Source of the DNA: Clostridia bacterium
GTDB taxonomy: Bacteria > Bacillota > Clostridia > Christensenellales > Aristaeellaceae
Reading direction: 5' to 3'
Length of the DNA: 64,000 nucleotides
Assembly (NCBI GenBank): GCA_017543905.1
Contig: JAFYFC010000028.1
Span: 1-64,000 of the forward strand
Part shown: positions 8,925 to 17,833 of the stretch, one piece after another
Layout of the letters: every line of letters starts with the position of its first letter
Numbering within the stretch: the first letter of the stretch is position 1
Translations under genes and position numbers: made by a program
The notes under the pieces: generated by a model
Databases searched by the model: none
The model's input: the letters and a program-made list of their open reading frames with translations, nothing else
What the model was told of the DNA's origin: nothing

Positions 8925-9735
8925 TTATGATCTTCTCCAATTCATCGACTGCTTTGATATACTGCTCCCGGCTCGGCACGCCCTTGTGCCAGGCGTTGTT
9001 GTGCTCCATGAACGAAACACCTTTTCCCTTTACCGTATGCGCTATGACGCACAGCGGCCGGCCGCCGTGCTCCGTTCTGAGCGCGGACACTATGCTCCCG
9101 CAGTCGTGGCCATCCGTTTCCACGGTCTTAAAGCCGAAGGCGGCAAACTTGGCGGGCAGGTTCACAACGCCGCCCACGGTTTCCACGCTGCCGCCCGACT
9201 GCATGCCGTTGTTGTCGACTATCAGCGTCAGATTGTCGAGCCCGTACTTCGCCGCGGTCTGGGCGGCTTCCCAGTTGATGCCTTCGCCCAGCTCGCCGTC
9301 GCCCGTCAGCACATAGGTGCGATAAGCCTTTTTCGCCAGCTTCGCCGCTATCGCCATGCCTGCGGCGGCGGCCAGACCGTTTCCGAGCGAGCCGCTGGTC
9401 ATATCCACGCCGGGCGTTTTTTTCATGTCCGGATGCCCCTGCAGCTTGCTGCCCGCTTTTCTGAGCGTGGGATACCAGTCCCGCGGAAAATACCCCTTCA
9501 GGCACAGCGCCGCGTACAGCGCCGGACACGCGTGCCCCTTCGAAAGTATGAAGCGGTCCCTGTCTTCCCATGCGGGCTCGGCGGGGTCGACGTTCATTAT
9601 CTCAAAATACAGGCAGGCGATTATATCCGCCGCCGAGAGCGAAGGGGCAGGATGACCGTCGCCGGAGCGATATATCATTTCGATCACGTCGCGCCTGATA
9701 CGGTTGCCCATTACCGCCAGTTCTTCAGCCTTCAC
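8917..9735 (-). CDS. Transketolase, N-terminal (diphosphate-binding) subunit
   Basis: 272 residues. The thiamine-diphosphate motif is intact: TGDGELGEGINWEAA through LIVDNNGMQSGG (GDG...N). Upstream lie SKGHACPALYAAL and GVDMTSGSLGNGL, typical of the transketolase PP domain. It forms the heterodimer with the following gene and overlaps the upstream racemase-family gene by 11 bases. Its place among GH127 and GH29 genes suggests that the released sugar enters the pentose-phosphate pathway. Confidence 0.9.
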   Translation of the reverse strand: MKAEELAVMGNRIRRDVIEMIYRSGDGHPAPSLSAADIIACLYFEIMNVDPAEPAWEDRDRFILSKGHACPALYAALCLKGYFPRDWYPTLRKAGSKLQGHPDMKKTPGVDMTSGSLGNGLAAAAGMAIAAKLAKKAYRTYVLTGDGELGEGINWEAAQTAAKYGLDNLTLIVDNNGMQSGGSVETVGGVVNLPAKFAAFGFKTVETDGHDCGSIVSALRTEHGGRPLCVIAHTVKGKGVSFMEHNNAWHKGVPSREQYIKAVDELEKIING

Positions 9736-10387
9736 TTGCTTTCACCGCCTCGTACAGCCCGAGCGCGCCCCAATAGGGGCTTGAAAAGGTTTTAAGCCCC
9801 GTACGCTGCGCAACCTCGGTTTCGTTGTCCGCCATCGAGCCCTGAGCGAGTATGAGGCAATCGGGGCATTCGAGCTTTCCGGCGGCTTCGACGAGCTTGT
9901 CCGCGCCGCCGCCAAAGGCGTTTTCCGCAAGCACGCCTTCTATGCTGACCTGTCTGCCCAGCTGCTCGGCCTTTTCCTTTACCAGACGCAGCGACGGCTC
10001 GAGCGTGGAGGACAGCGTCGCGATCACGCCTATGCGCGTATAAGCCTTCACGGCCTCCTCTGCCATCCTTTCGTCTATTCTTACAAGCGGTACGCCTATC
10101 GCCCTGAACGAGGGCTGATTAAGGCGCGCAAAATCGCCTACCGAGGAGCAGACGTTCAGTATCGCGTCTGCGCCCGCGTCGGCGGCGCGGCAGTACATAC
10201 CGAGCAGCCTCGTAAGCGCGGCCTTTGAAGGACGTCCGTTTTTGACCGCGTCGGCGATGATCGACGGATCGGACTGGGTCGTCAGCGTAAGCGTGTCCCC
10301 GTCAAAGCGCCTGTTCAGCTCCTGCTCTACCCTTTTGACCAGATTTACCGGCATACCCGTATAGACCAGGCATATCCTGTACTCCAT
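9725..10387 (-). CDS. Aspartate/glutamate racemase-family protein
   Basis: 220 residues with the two-lobed Asp/Glu/hydantoin racemase fold. The first catalytic cysteine site is present (ILNVCSSVGDF). The second, normally GCxG or GCTH, reads LILAQGSMADNE, so the second cysteine is replaced by Gln. That would prevent ordinary two-base racemisation; a one-sided isomerase or maleate-isomerase-like or sugar-acid activity is possible. It lies between GH127 (9-bp gap) and transketolase (overlap), so it is probably part of the same sugar pathway. Substrate unknown. Confidence 0.7.
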   Translation of the reverse strand: MEYRICLVYTGMPVNLVKRVEQELNRRFDGDTLTLTTQSDPSIIADAVKNGRPSKAALTRLLGMYCRAADAGADAILNVCSSVGDFARLNQPSFRAIGVPLVRIDERMAEEAVKAYTRIGVIATLSSTLEPSLRLVKEKAEQLGRQVSIEGVLAENAFGGGADKLVEAAGKLECPDCLILAQGSMADNETEVAQRTGLKTFSSPYWGALGLYEAVKASEG

Positions 10388-10396
10388 GAGCTCACC

Positions 10397-12238
10397 TCAT
10401 TTTTCTGTTTCGTATCTGAACGGAAGCCATACGCGCATCTCCTGAAAGCCTGAATTGTCCCAGGCGAAATACGGTATGAGCTCCGCCGTTTCCTTTGAAA
10501 CGCCGACCTTGCCGAGCCTTTCGTACAGCGCGCTGCTTACGCTCGACAGACGGTAAATATCCGTCTCCAGCGCGATTACCTCCTCGCCGCAGACGTTTTT
10601 TCTTCTTTCGGTGAAGCGCGCATTTGACGGTATGTATACGCCTTGTACGTTCTTGTCCTCCAGACAGTACACGATCGGCCCGCGCTGCACGCAGACGCTG
10701 CTCTCGTTTTCCTCGAGCTTGGGATGCGCGCGCACGAAAAACGGCGTCATATCGAAGCTCAGCACTGGGTTCGTGCCTGTCAGCTCCTTGTATCCCCCGC
10801 CCGCAAAGCCCGGCACGCGCGCCATAAGCCTGAACGGCACGCCGTTCCAGTTGCTTATGCTGAAGCGTATCTCTCCGTCCCACGGGTAATCGGTCGTCTC
10901 CTCTATATCGAAGCGCGCGCCGTTTTTAAGCTCCACATGCGTCCTGCAGGCCATATACAGCCCGGTGTAGAGCGTATCTGCGGACGTAAAAAACGCGTAG
11001 TGCGGAAGCTCCGCGATAAATCTGGACAGATTTGTCGGACAGCAGAAGCATTTGAAGCTGTCCGTGCGTTCTCTGGGCCACATCAGGAAATAGTCGACCT
11101 TTTCCGTGCGTCTTAACATATTTTCGTAAAAATACTTATCGCCCTTGACGTTCACGGCGGCGAATGCAAGGTTATACACGACGCGCTCTATAAAATCGAT
11201 ATAGGCGGGGTCGGGCCGTATGGCGAACATGCGCTGCGCCCAGAATACGCCTCCTATCGACGCGCAGGTTTCGTTGTAGGCGGTTATGTTCGGCAGCTGG
11301 TATTCGTAACCGAACGCCTGATGCACGCGTTTGGAATTTATCAGGTCTCCGAAGGGCGACGCGCCCGTATACAGCGCGCCGAGACCGCCGGTCACGTACA
11401 TCTTAGTATTTACAAGGTTTTCAAAACAGCTGTCCAGCACACCGAGCAGCTCCCCGTCGCCCGTTTCGAGGTAAAGGTCGGCCACGCCCGCGTACAGGTA
11501 CGTGGCGCGGACGGCGTGACCGTGCATACTGCGCTGCTGTCTTAAGGGGATCGCGTCCTGATTGTCGTCTGTGCCGTTTTCGACGTATTCGCGCAGCTTT
11601 ATCGCCATTTTAAGCGCGTCCAGATAACGCTTCTCGCCCGTAGTGCGGTACAATTCCGCAAGTCCCATGTAGTGCGATGGGCAAACCGCCGTCATCGCCT
11701 TTTTTTCGTTTATCGCCTTAAGATACCTGTTGTACAGGTAATCGGCGGCCTTCCTCGCCACGTTCAGCAGCGTTTCGTCGCGGGTCGCGCGGTAGTGCAC
11801 GCACGCCAGCGTGAACAGGTGGCCGAAATTGTATTCCTCGAAATCGTCCTGATCCGTGTGGCGCTGCATAAGCCCCTTGCGGGAGGCGATTATCTGCTTC
11901 GTGGATATATATCCGTCCGCTTCCTGCGCGCGGGAAATCAGCGCCGCGTATTCGCTTATGTCCATGCCGAAGCACACGCAGCCCTCAAGCAGCTTGTAAA
12001 AATCCCCGTCGCCGTAGACGTTGCCGCGGAACTCGCCGTCGCTTTCGCCCGCGGCTATCCTGAAGTTCTCCACCTCGTGGAAGAAGCTGTCCTTATCCGC
12101 GTATATGCTCAGCACGTGCGGTATCATCACGTCGCGCGCGGCTGTACGGCGCGTGTGGACGAGTCCGCCCGTCGTTTGGACGGGACCTGCGAGCTGCGCC
12201 GTTTGAGCGTACGGCGAACGACTCGTATCTACCGTCAT
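10397..12238 (-). CDS. GH127 beta-L-arabinofuranosidase
   Basis: 613 residues, (alpha/alpha)6 barrel plus C-terminal beta domain. The GH127 zinc/cysteine centre is intact: YNETCAS at 321-327 gives E323 and C325, and KCFCCPTN at 396-403 gives C399 and C400, matching the Glu-Cys-Cys-Cys cluster in which one Cys is the nucleophile in the studied enzyme HypBA1. No signal peptide, so it acts inside the cell on imported oligosaccharide, removing beta-L-arabinofuranose. Its start overlaps the GH29 stop by 4 bases. This gene is the best clue to the operon substrate: an arabinofuranose-bearing glycan. Confidence 0.9.
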   Translation of the reverse strand: MTVDTSRSPYAQTAQLAGPVQTTGGLVHTRRTAARDVMIPHVLSIYADKDSFFHEVENFRIAAGESDGEFRGNVYGDGDFYKLLEGCVCFGMDISEYAALISRAQEADGYISTKQIIASRKGLMQRHTDQDDFEEYNFGHLFTLACVHYRATRDETLLNVARKAADYLYNRYLKAINEKKAMTAVCPSHYMGLAELYRTTGEKRYLDALKMAIKLREYVENGTDDNQDAIPLRQQRSMHGHAVRATYLYAGVADLYLETGDGELLGVLDSCFENLVNTKMYVTGGLGALYTGASPFGDLINSKRVHQAFGYEYQLPNITAYNETCASIGGVFWAQRMFAIRPDPAYIDFIERVVYNLAFAAVNVKGDKYFYENMLRRTEKVDYFLMWPRERTDSFKCFCCPTNLSRFIAELPHYAFFTSADTLYTGLYMACRTHVELKNGARFDIEETTDYPWDGEIRFSISNWNGVPFRLMARVPGFAGGGYKELTGTNPVLSFDMTPFFVRAHPKLEENESSVCVQRGPIVYCLEDKNVQGVYIPSNARFTERRKNVCGEEVIALETDIYRLSSVSSALYERLGKVGVSKETAELIPYFAWDNSGFQEMRVWLPFRYETEK

Positions 12239-13653
12239 ATCTCAGTGACCCTGAACGCGTATACCGGCTCCTCCGGCATACCCTCCGGCAGATACAGGGT
12301 CAGCTCTTCCCCCGTACGTTCGAAACGCGCCTCGCATTCGAGACCCGGCACCGTTACTTTTATGTTTCCCTTCACGCAGCCGTCGCTGCCCAGCGCGCGC
12401 ACGGTGAATTTACCGTCCTGCGGCGCGCCCATCGCGAGCACGTATACGTTTTTGCCGCTGCGGGTAAAGCGGAAGTCTCTGCCGGTCAGGCGATACTGCC
12501 CGCTTTCCATCGCGATGCCGTCCTTCATCTGCTGCTTGACCCGCTCTATGTTGTAATCCTCGTTGTCGGCTTTCGTGACGCCCTCCGCGGCGATTTCGAA
12601 CGGCACCGTGCCGTAAATCGCTTCGCCGTATTTTTTGAGCCACGCGCCGACCGCGTAGAGCTCCTTTTTCGCTTCCTCGGGGAATGTGCCGTCGGCGCGC
12701 GGGCCGACGTTCAGCAGCAGGTTTCCGTTTTTGCTGACCACGTCGCACAGCTGCTGAAGTATCCTGCCTGCGCTTTTGTATTTGGGATTTTGTACTATGC
12801 ACCAGGTTATGTTGTCCTCCAGACGGTCGTCCGTCTGCCAGACGAAGGGCTGCCTGTCTGCAAAACGGCCGCACTCGACGTCGTAGACCCCGACGCCCTT
12901 GGGCATATCCGCCTGCTTGTAGGTGATTATGCCGTCCTTTACGCCGGCCTCGTTATAGTATATATCCGCAGCCGCGCGGCGCACTTCCTCGGGCAGTATG
13001 AGCAGACGGCTGTCGAAATACAGAACGTCCGGCTTATAATTCACGCACACTTCCCGTATTTTTTCAAGCCAGACATCGCAAAAGCGCTTGTCCGGCATGC
13101 GGTACGGCATATATCTGCAGGTTTCAAGGGGCAGCGCGGGCCCGTAATATACCTCGTTTTTCGGATCGTATACGTCCGCCTCGGGGTCGCTCGACATAAA
13201 CCAGCCCCACAGCCACTGATGGTGCAGCGTCGCAAGGAAGCGTATGCCGCGGGCTCTGAACGCCTGCGCGCATTCGCCCACCACGTCCCTGCCCATGTAC
13301 GCCATCGAATTTATCGGATTTACGCGGCTGTTCCACAGCGAATAGTTGTCGGCGTGCTCGCTCACGGGACCGGCGTATTGCGCGCCGCTCTTTTGTACGA
13401 GCTCCGCCCATTCGTCGGCGTTAAAGCGCTCGCCCCTGAACATGGGCAGAAAACCCTTGTAGCCAAATTCGCTAAGCTTTCCGAAGCGCCTGATATGCTC
13501 CTCGTTCTGCTTTGAGCCCTTCAGGTACATATTGCGGGAATACCATTCGTTTTCACAGGCGGGCACGCTGTAGGGGCCCCAGTGGAAAAACATGCCGAAC
13601 TTGGCTTTGCCGAACCACTCGGGCGCGCTTCTCATTTGTTTTGACCAATCCAT
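12235..13653 (-). CDS. GH29-family alpha-L-fucosidase
   Basis: 472 residues. WFGKAKFGMFFHWGPYSVPA at the N-terminus is the classic GH29 opening, and the nucleophile aspartate lies in YKPDVLYFDS (D214). The C-terminal beta-sandwich follows LLNVGPRADGTFPEEAKKEL. The acid/base residue is not conserved across GH29 and I cannot place it. There is no signal peptide, so it is cytosolic. It is translationally coupled to GH127. Fucose or a 6-deoxy/galacto-configured analogue would be released. Confidence 0.88.
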   Translation of the reverse strand: MDWSKQMRSAPEWFGKAKFGMFFHWGPYSVPACENEWYSRNMYLKGSKQNEEHIRRFGKLSEFGYKGFLPMFRGERFNADEWAELVQKSGAQYAGPVSEHADNYSLWNSRVNPINSMAYMGRDVVGECAQAFRARGIRFLATLHHQWLWGWFMSSDPEADVYDPKNEVYYGPALPLETCRYMPYRMPDKRFCDVWLEKIREVCVNYKPDVLYFDSRLLILPEEVRRAAADIYYNEAGVKDGIITYKQADMPKGVGVYDVECGRFADRQPFVWQTDDRLEDNITWCIVQNPKYKSAGRILQQLCDVVSKNGNLLLNVGPRADGTFPEEAKKELYAVGAWLKKYGEAIYGTVPFEIAAEGVTKADNEDYNIERVKQQMKDGIAMESGQYRLTGRDFRFTRSGKNVYVLAMGAPQDGKFTVRALGSDGCVKGNIKVTVPGLECEARFERTGEELTLYLPEGMPEEPVYAFRVTEI

Positions 13654-13749
13654 AGTATCCTCCGTCGGTATATCGCCGCTTGTCGGCGGCCGTCGGCAGA
13701 CAGCGCGAAAGGCGCTGCCTCGCGCGCAGACCGCTTATGCGGCGTTTTT

Positions 13750-15102
13750 TTATTTTATTTCTTCGTTCAGAAACGGCAGTACAGGCAGCAGCGTGAGGCT
13801 GTCCTTCACAGACCCGGCGCCTCTCATGCGCTCTTTTTCGAACGATACGCGCGCGAAACCGCTTACGGGCCGCGCAAGCGTCAGGACTATGCTGCTTCCT
13901 TCCGTTTTAACTGCTTCGATTGGTATATTCCCCGCAGCGTCCGTCAGCTCGAAGCACTCGGATGCGTCACGCGTATCCGCTTTTATAAGCTCGCCCTTTA
14001 CGTTTGCGAATTCAAGGCGCACCTCTGCTTCGCCCGTTTTTAAGGCGCGCTCGATATCGGGCGCGTAAACGCCCTTGTCCATAAGCAAAGCCAGCCGTTC
14101 GCCCAGCGCCGCGTTCGAGGCGGAGCACAGGTGTATTTCGTCCGACAAGGACAGATCGCACGTAGGCAGTATAAAAACGTTTTTGAGACTCCGCGCCATT
14201 TGCCGCTGCGTCTGCCTTATCACGTCCCAGCCGCCGTCGTCGTGCGGCGCGTAATATTTGTTCAGCTGAAATGTATAAAACGGGATTTCCCAGCCCAGCG
14301 CCTTTCGCGTGTAAGTAACGACGTTTTCAAAGCTTTTTGCGTAAGAACGGGCAAGCTCCCCTGCCGCGTCCGCGCAGCCCTGATACCACAGTACGGCATT
14401 CGCGCCGCCCGCGTCTTTGATTTTCGTTATCATGTTTTTAAGCAGAGCGCCGTCCTGTTCAGGGTCCCACATGCGTATAGGGCTGCCGCCCTGCGCGCAC
14501 GGAAGCAGACCGACAGGCGCGCCTGTCAGGTCCGCGTGACGTCTGCCGAAGGCTATGAAGGGCGAGGTGCCCGTCTGTCCCATCGGCGCGTTCAGGCAGT
14601 CCTGCGCGTCGGTCGCGTCGTTCAGCGGGTGAGACGCCATATCCCACCTGCCGCTGTTGCGCCTGACGTGCACTCTGACATCCGGCGGATCAGGCATTAC
14701 GCCTTTGCCGTAGCCGGCCGCGTTCGATTGGCCCGCGATGGCGAACACGTCTCCGCAGCCTATGTGGTTTCTAATGTCTCCCCTGAAACGCCAGTGCTCG
14801 CCGCTCTTTGCGGAAACCGCGTCCAGGCAGGTTTCGAGCCTGTAGAGCCCGCCGCGCGGCACGGTCAGGGTGGTTTCCCAGCGTTCGGAATCTATGTGAT
14901 CCGCCTTAATCCAGTCGGTAAGGCAGCTGTTGTCAAATTCGTTTACAAGGCGATAGCTTGGATCGGCGCTGCTTACGCCCGCCTTTTTCGCCCCGTCCTC
15001 GAGGCGCCATAAGCCGCCTACGGTCACGCGGCCGCTGCCGTTATCGGAGTTTATTATCTGCCAATCGTCAAGGCCGTATGTGATTCTCGTTCCGTAAAAC
15101 AT
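13750..15102 (-). CDS. SGNH-type sialate/acetylxylan O-acetylesterase
   Basis: About 450 residues. Block I with the nucleophile serine is VFAIAGQSNAAGYGKG, block III-like is VLWYQGCADA, and the Asp-His pair is SDEIHLCSASN. This is the DUF303/SASA layout seen in sialate O-acetylesterases and some xylan esterases. A beta domain precedes the catalytic region. The start is placed at the ATG at 15102; a TTG at 15120 adds six residues. It is the first enzyme gene after the binding-protein gene, separated from it by a stable hairpin. It would remove acetyl groups that block glycosidases. Confidence 0.8.
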   Translation of the reverse strand: MFYGTRITYGLDDWQIINSDNGSGRVTVGGLWRLEDGAKKAGVSSADPSYRLVNEFDNSCLTDWIKADHIDSERWETTLTVPRGGLYRLETCLDAVSAKSGEHWRFRGDIRNHIGCGDVFAIAGQSNAAGYGKGVMPDPPDVRVHVRRNSGRWDMASHPLNDATDAQDCLNAPMGQTGTSPFIAFGRRHADLTGAPVGLLPCAQGGSPIRMWDPEQDGALLKNMITKIKDAGGANAVLWYQGCADAAGELARSYAKSFENVVTYTRKALGWEIPFYTFQLNKYYAPHDDGGWDVIRQTQRQMARSLKNVFILPTCDLSLSDEIHLCSASNAALGERLALLMDKGVYAPDIERALKTGEAEVRLEFANVKGELIKADTRDASECFELTDAAGNIPIEAVKTEGSSIVLTLARPVSGFARVSFEKERMRGAGSVKDSLTLLPVLPFLNEEIK

Positions 15103-15129
15103 TTTATCCGCTCTATGCAATTTGATATG

Positions 15130-15161
15130 GTAATTCCCGGAGGAAATCCCCCGGGAATTAC
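15130..15161 (-). terminator. Intra-operon hairpin after the binding-protein gene
   Basis: Perfect 11-bp arms (GTAATTCCCGG and CCGGGAATTAC) with a 10-base loop lie 17 bases after the binding-protein stop. No U run follows on the minus strand. It is therefore more likely a 3'-end stabiliser or partial attenuator than a full terminator, which would raise binding-protein output over the enzymes that follow. Confidence 0.6.
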
Positions 15162-15178
15162 ATTGTTGTGAGTCAAAC

Positions 15179-16852
15179 TCAGTCGTGATACATCGACAGG
15201 GATTCGAGGTCGGTGCCTTCGTTCTGAGCGGCTATGATGTCGTCAAAGCCCTTGTACTGGCTCTTTACGCCTTCGACGTAAGCGGCCCATACAGCGTCAT
15301 CGGTGATGTCGAGCTCGCCGGTGATGAACTTAACGGACTCGGTCTTGGCGTAGCTTTCGCAAGCGGACTTGAGCGCAGCGCGTGCAGTCTTGGTTTCGTC
15401 GGAAACGTTGACGATGGGCGCGCGATCGTAGGGAGAAATGGACTCTACGCCGCCGTTGAACGCGGTCTCATACCAATAGTGGCCTTCGTAGTAGCCTTTC
15501 TCGGGGCTCCACCAGGGCTCGGTGTCGCCGTAAGCCGCGATGGTGGAGAAGATCTGAGGCACGAACGCGATGCCGGTGCGGGCGGAAGCGGAGGACATGA
15601 TGCCTTCGTCGGCCAGCAGCTGGGCACGGTCGCTCACGGGCTGAGCCATGAACTTGTCGGTGTAGTGACGCAGGCCGTCGTCGCCAAGGTACCAGTCTTC
15701 ACCCTCTACGCCCCAGTTGAGCATGAGGTAGATGTCGGGAGAATACTGATAGTCGATCATGGAAACGATCCACTCGGGATACTCGGTCTCAGCGTTGACG
15801 ATGATGCCCATCTGCAGATTGGTGCCGAGGTTTTTGCCGGTGATCTTGGAGCCCCACTTCCAGGCGGTGCCGTGTTCGGAGGAGGGCAGGTAGGCAAGAC
15901 CCCACACGACGTCTTCGTCGCTCTGAGCGTTCCAGGTCTGCACGGAGCCGGCCCAGAGGGTGGGCACGCACAGGATGCGGGCGTTCTCGGCTTCGTCATC
16001 CGCGCTTTCGTCGGTCTGGAATTCGGAGTTGATGTAGCCAAGCTCATACAGCTCGTGGAGCTCGGTCAGCATTTCGCGGAAGTTGTCCTCGATGGGACCG
16101 AAGGCCCACTCTTCACCGTTCCAGTAAAGGGTGTCCCAGGTGTGGAAGGTGCCCACGAAGCCGCGGTAGAAGGCCATCCAGCTGGCGCCGTTGTGCAGCA
16201 CGTAGTCGGCATCAACCTCGCCGGAGTCGATCAGGGCCTGGAGGTCGGCGCACAGGTCTTTGAACTCTTCCCAGGTGGTGGCGGGCTCAAGGCCGTACTC
16301 CTGAAGTACGTCGAATCGGTAGGCGTAAGCCGCAAAGGACTGAGCGCCGGCCAGGTTCACGTCGTTGTCGTAGCCGTCCCAGAAGACGTAGGACGAGCCG
16401 TCCAGGTTGTTTATGCCGTCCCAGCCGCCCACGTTGCCTTCAACGAAGGTGGGATAGTAGACCATGTAGTCCAGATAGTCGTTGAGGTTCAGCACCACGC
16501 CCTCGGCGCCGTACTGGTTTACGAGGTCGCCCTGAGAGTAGGTGTTGACGTCGGCCAGGTCCTTGGCAGCGAGCTTAACCGACTCGTTGGAGCGGAAATC
16601 ATCCCACGGAATGGTCGTCCAGGTGATGTCCAGCTTGATGCCCAGGTACTCTTCCATTTTCTCCTGCCACAGCTTCATCATCTTGGTGTTCACCTGATCG
16701 GTGCCGAAGTTGGCGGTGGAGACGGTGATCTTCAGGGTGTTGTCGGGAAGATCCGGATAGTCCAGACCCTCGATGGGGCCGTCGGCGGCAAACGCCGACA
16801 TGCAGCCCATGGCCAGCAACAGAGCGATCGCCAAAGCTAAAAGCTTTTTCAT
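15179..16852 (-). CDS. Sugar ABC transporter solute-binding protein (LipO-like)
   Basis: 557 residues from the ATG at 16852, with AAGGAGG about 7 bases upstream. The N-terminus is a signal peptide (MKKLLALAIALLLAMGCMS); it may be lipidated at the GC or cleaved after AFA. The mature chain is a family-1-type extracellular binding protein of the long class that pairs with LplB/LplC permeases. Codon use is stricter than in neighbouring genes (almost only C/G-ending codons, few ATA), typical of an abundant protein. It follows the two permease genes and is followed by a stabilising hairpin. Confidence 0.88.
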   Translation of the reverse strand: MKKLLALAIALLLAMGCMSAFAADGPIEGLDYPDLPDNTLKITVSTANFGTDQVNTKMMKLWQEKMEEYLGIKLDITWTTIPWDDFRSNESVKLAAKDLADVNTYSQGDLVNQYGAEGVVLNLNDYLDYMVYYPTFVEGNVGGWDGINNLDGSSYVFWDGYDNDVNLAGAQSFAAYAYRFDVLQEYGLEPATTWEEFKDLCADLQALIDSGEVDADYVLHNGASWMAFYRGFVGTFHTWDTLYWNGEEWAFGPIEDNFREMLTELHELYELGYINSEFQTDESADDEAENARILCVPTLWAGSVQTWNAQSDEDVVWGLAYLPSSEHGTAWKWGSKITGKNLGTNLQMGIIVNAETEYPEWIVSMIDYQYSPDIYLMLNWGVEGEDWYLGDDGLRHYTDKFMAQPVSDRAQLLADEGIMSSASARTGIAFVPQIFSTIAAYGDTEPWWSPEKGYYEGHYWYETAFNGGVESISPYDRAPIVNVSDETKTARAALKSACESYAKTESVKFITGELDITDDAVWAAYVEGVKSQYKGFDDIIAAQNEGTDLESLSMYHD

Positions 16853-16902
16853 TAGTTCTACCTCCTTAATATTAATCATCCGCAAGCGCGGCTGATTTCG
16901 TT

Positions 16903-17820
16903 TTAACCCTTTACGGCGCCCACCTGCATGCCCTGCTCAAAGTACTTCTGTATGAAGGGATATATGACCAGAAGCGGAGCGATGGTGGCCACCAGACAGG
17001 CGTACTGCACGTTCAGCGCGTTCACAGCTCCGTTTGTCATCGGGAGGGACGCGTCTGAGAACGTGGCGGTTACCGACGTATAGACGATGGAGCGCAGTAT
17101 GTTCTGTATGGTCTGCCTGCTTTGATCCTCTATGTAGAGCATGGCGGCAAAGTAGCTGTTCCACATACCGACTATCGCAAACAGCGAAAACGTCGCAAAC
17201 AGCGCTTTCGACAGAGGCGCGATAATGCTCACAAGTATCCTGAAGTCGCCCGCGCCGTCTATAAGGGCGGCTTCGCGTATCTCGTGGCTTATGCCCTTAA
17301 AGAACGCCCTGTAAAGGAAAGTGTTCCACGCGCTCACCGCGCCCGGCAAAACCAGCGCCCAGAGGGTGTTCTTAAGGCCGAGGTTTCTTATAAGCAAATA
17401 GCTCGGCACCGTTCCGCCCGAAAAGAACATCGTGATAAGCAAAAGCACGCTGATGGGCTTTTTGAGCACGAAGTCGCTTACAGACAGCGGATAGGCAAGG
17501 CACGCGGTCATCGCCACGCTTATTAACGTATACACCACGGAGTAGAGCAGCGTCCAGCCGTAGGCGCGGTATATGGTCACGTTCGAAAACACTATCTCGT
17601 AGCCCTTGACATTCAATTCCCTGGGCCATATCGAGACCATGTTGCGGTCTATCATACGGCTGGAGGACAGAGATATGGCAAGCACGCGCATAAACGGCAG
17701 CAGCACCAGCAGACAGCAGATCACGAGAAACGTAACGTTTACTATGTCGAAGCTGTAGCCGCCTATGTGTATTTTGTTCCTTACAGCCTTCTTCGGGACA
17801 GCCGCGTTTGTCTTGTTCAT
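16903..17820 (-). CDS. LplC-type sugar ABC permease
   Basis: 305 residues with six predicted membrane helices. The cytoplasmic EAA loop that docks the ATPase reads EAALIDGAGDFRILVSIIAP, and the C-terminus ends in YFEQGMQVGAVKG, typical of LplC/YtcP-type permeases. It forms a heterodimer with the permease encoded just upstream (13-bp gap). No ATPase gene is present, so a shared MsmK-type ATPase encoded elsewhere is expected. Confidence 0.9.
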   Translation of the reverse strand: MNKTNAAVPKKAVRNKIHIGGYSFDIVNVTFLVICCLLVLLPFMRVLAISLSSSRMIDRNMVSIWPRELNVKGYEIVFSNVTIYRAYGWTLLYSVVYTLISVAMTACLAYPLSVSDFVLKKPISVLLLITMFFSGGTVPSYLLIRNLGLKNTLWALVLPGAVSAWNTFLYRAFFKGISHEIREAALIDGAGDFRILVSIIAPLSKALFATFSLFAIVGMWNSYFAAMLYIEDQSRQTIQNILRSIVYTSVTATFSDASLPMTNGAVNALNVQYACLVATIAPLLVIYPFIQKYFEQGMQVGAVKG

Positions 17821-17833
17821 ATGCTCCCCTCCC

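Noticed and set aside
13731..13751. Short hairpin CCGC/GCGG followed by a T run, as a terminator
   Set aside because: It is oriented for the plus strand, where no gene is transcribed, and has only a 4-bp stem.
15185..16840. A 551-codon open frame on the plus strand exactly opposite the binding-protein gene
   Set aside because: It arises from the extreme C/G-ending codon bias of the binding-protein gene. It lacks a ribosome site and has a valine/glycine-rich composition unlike any family.
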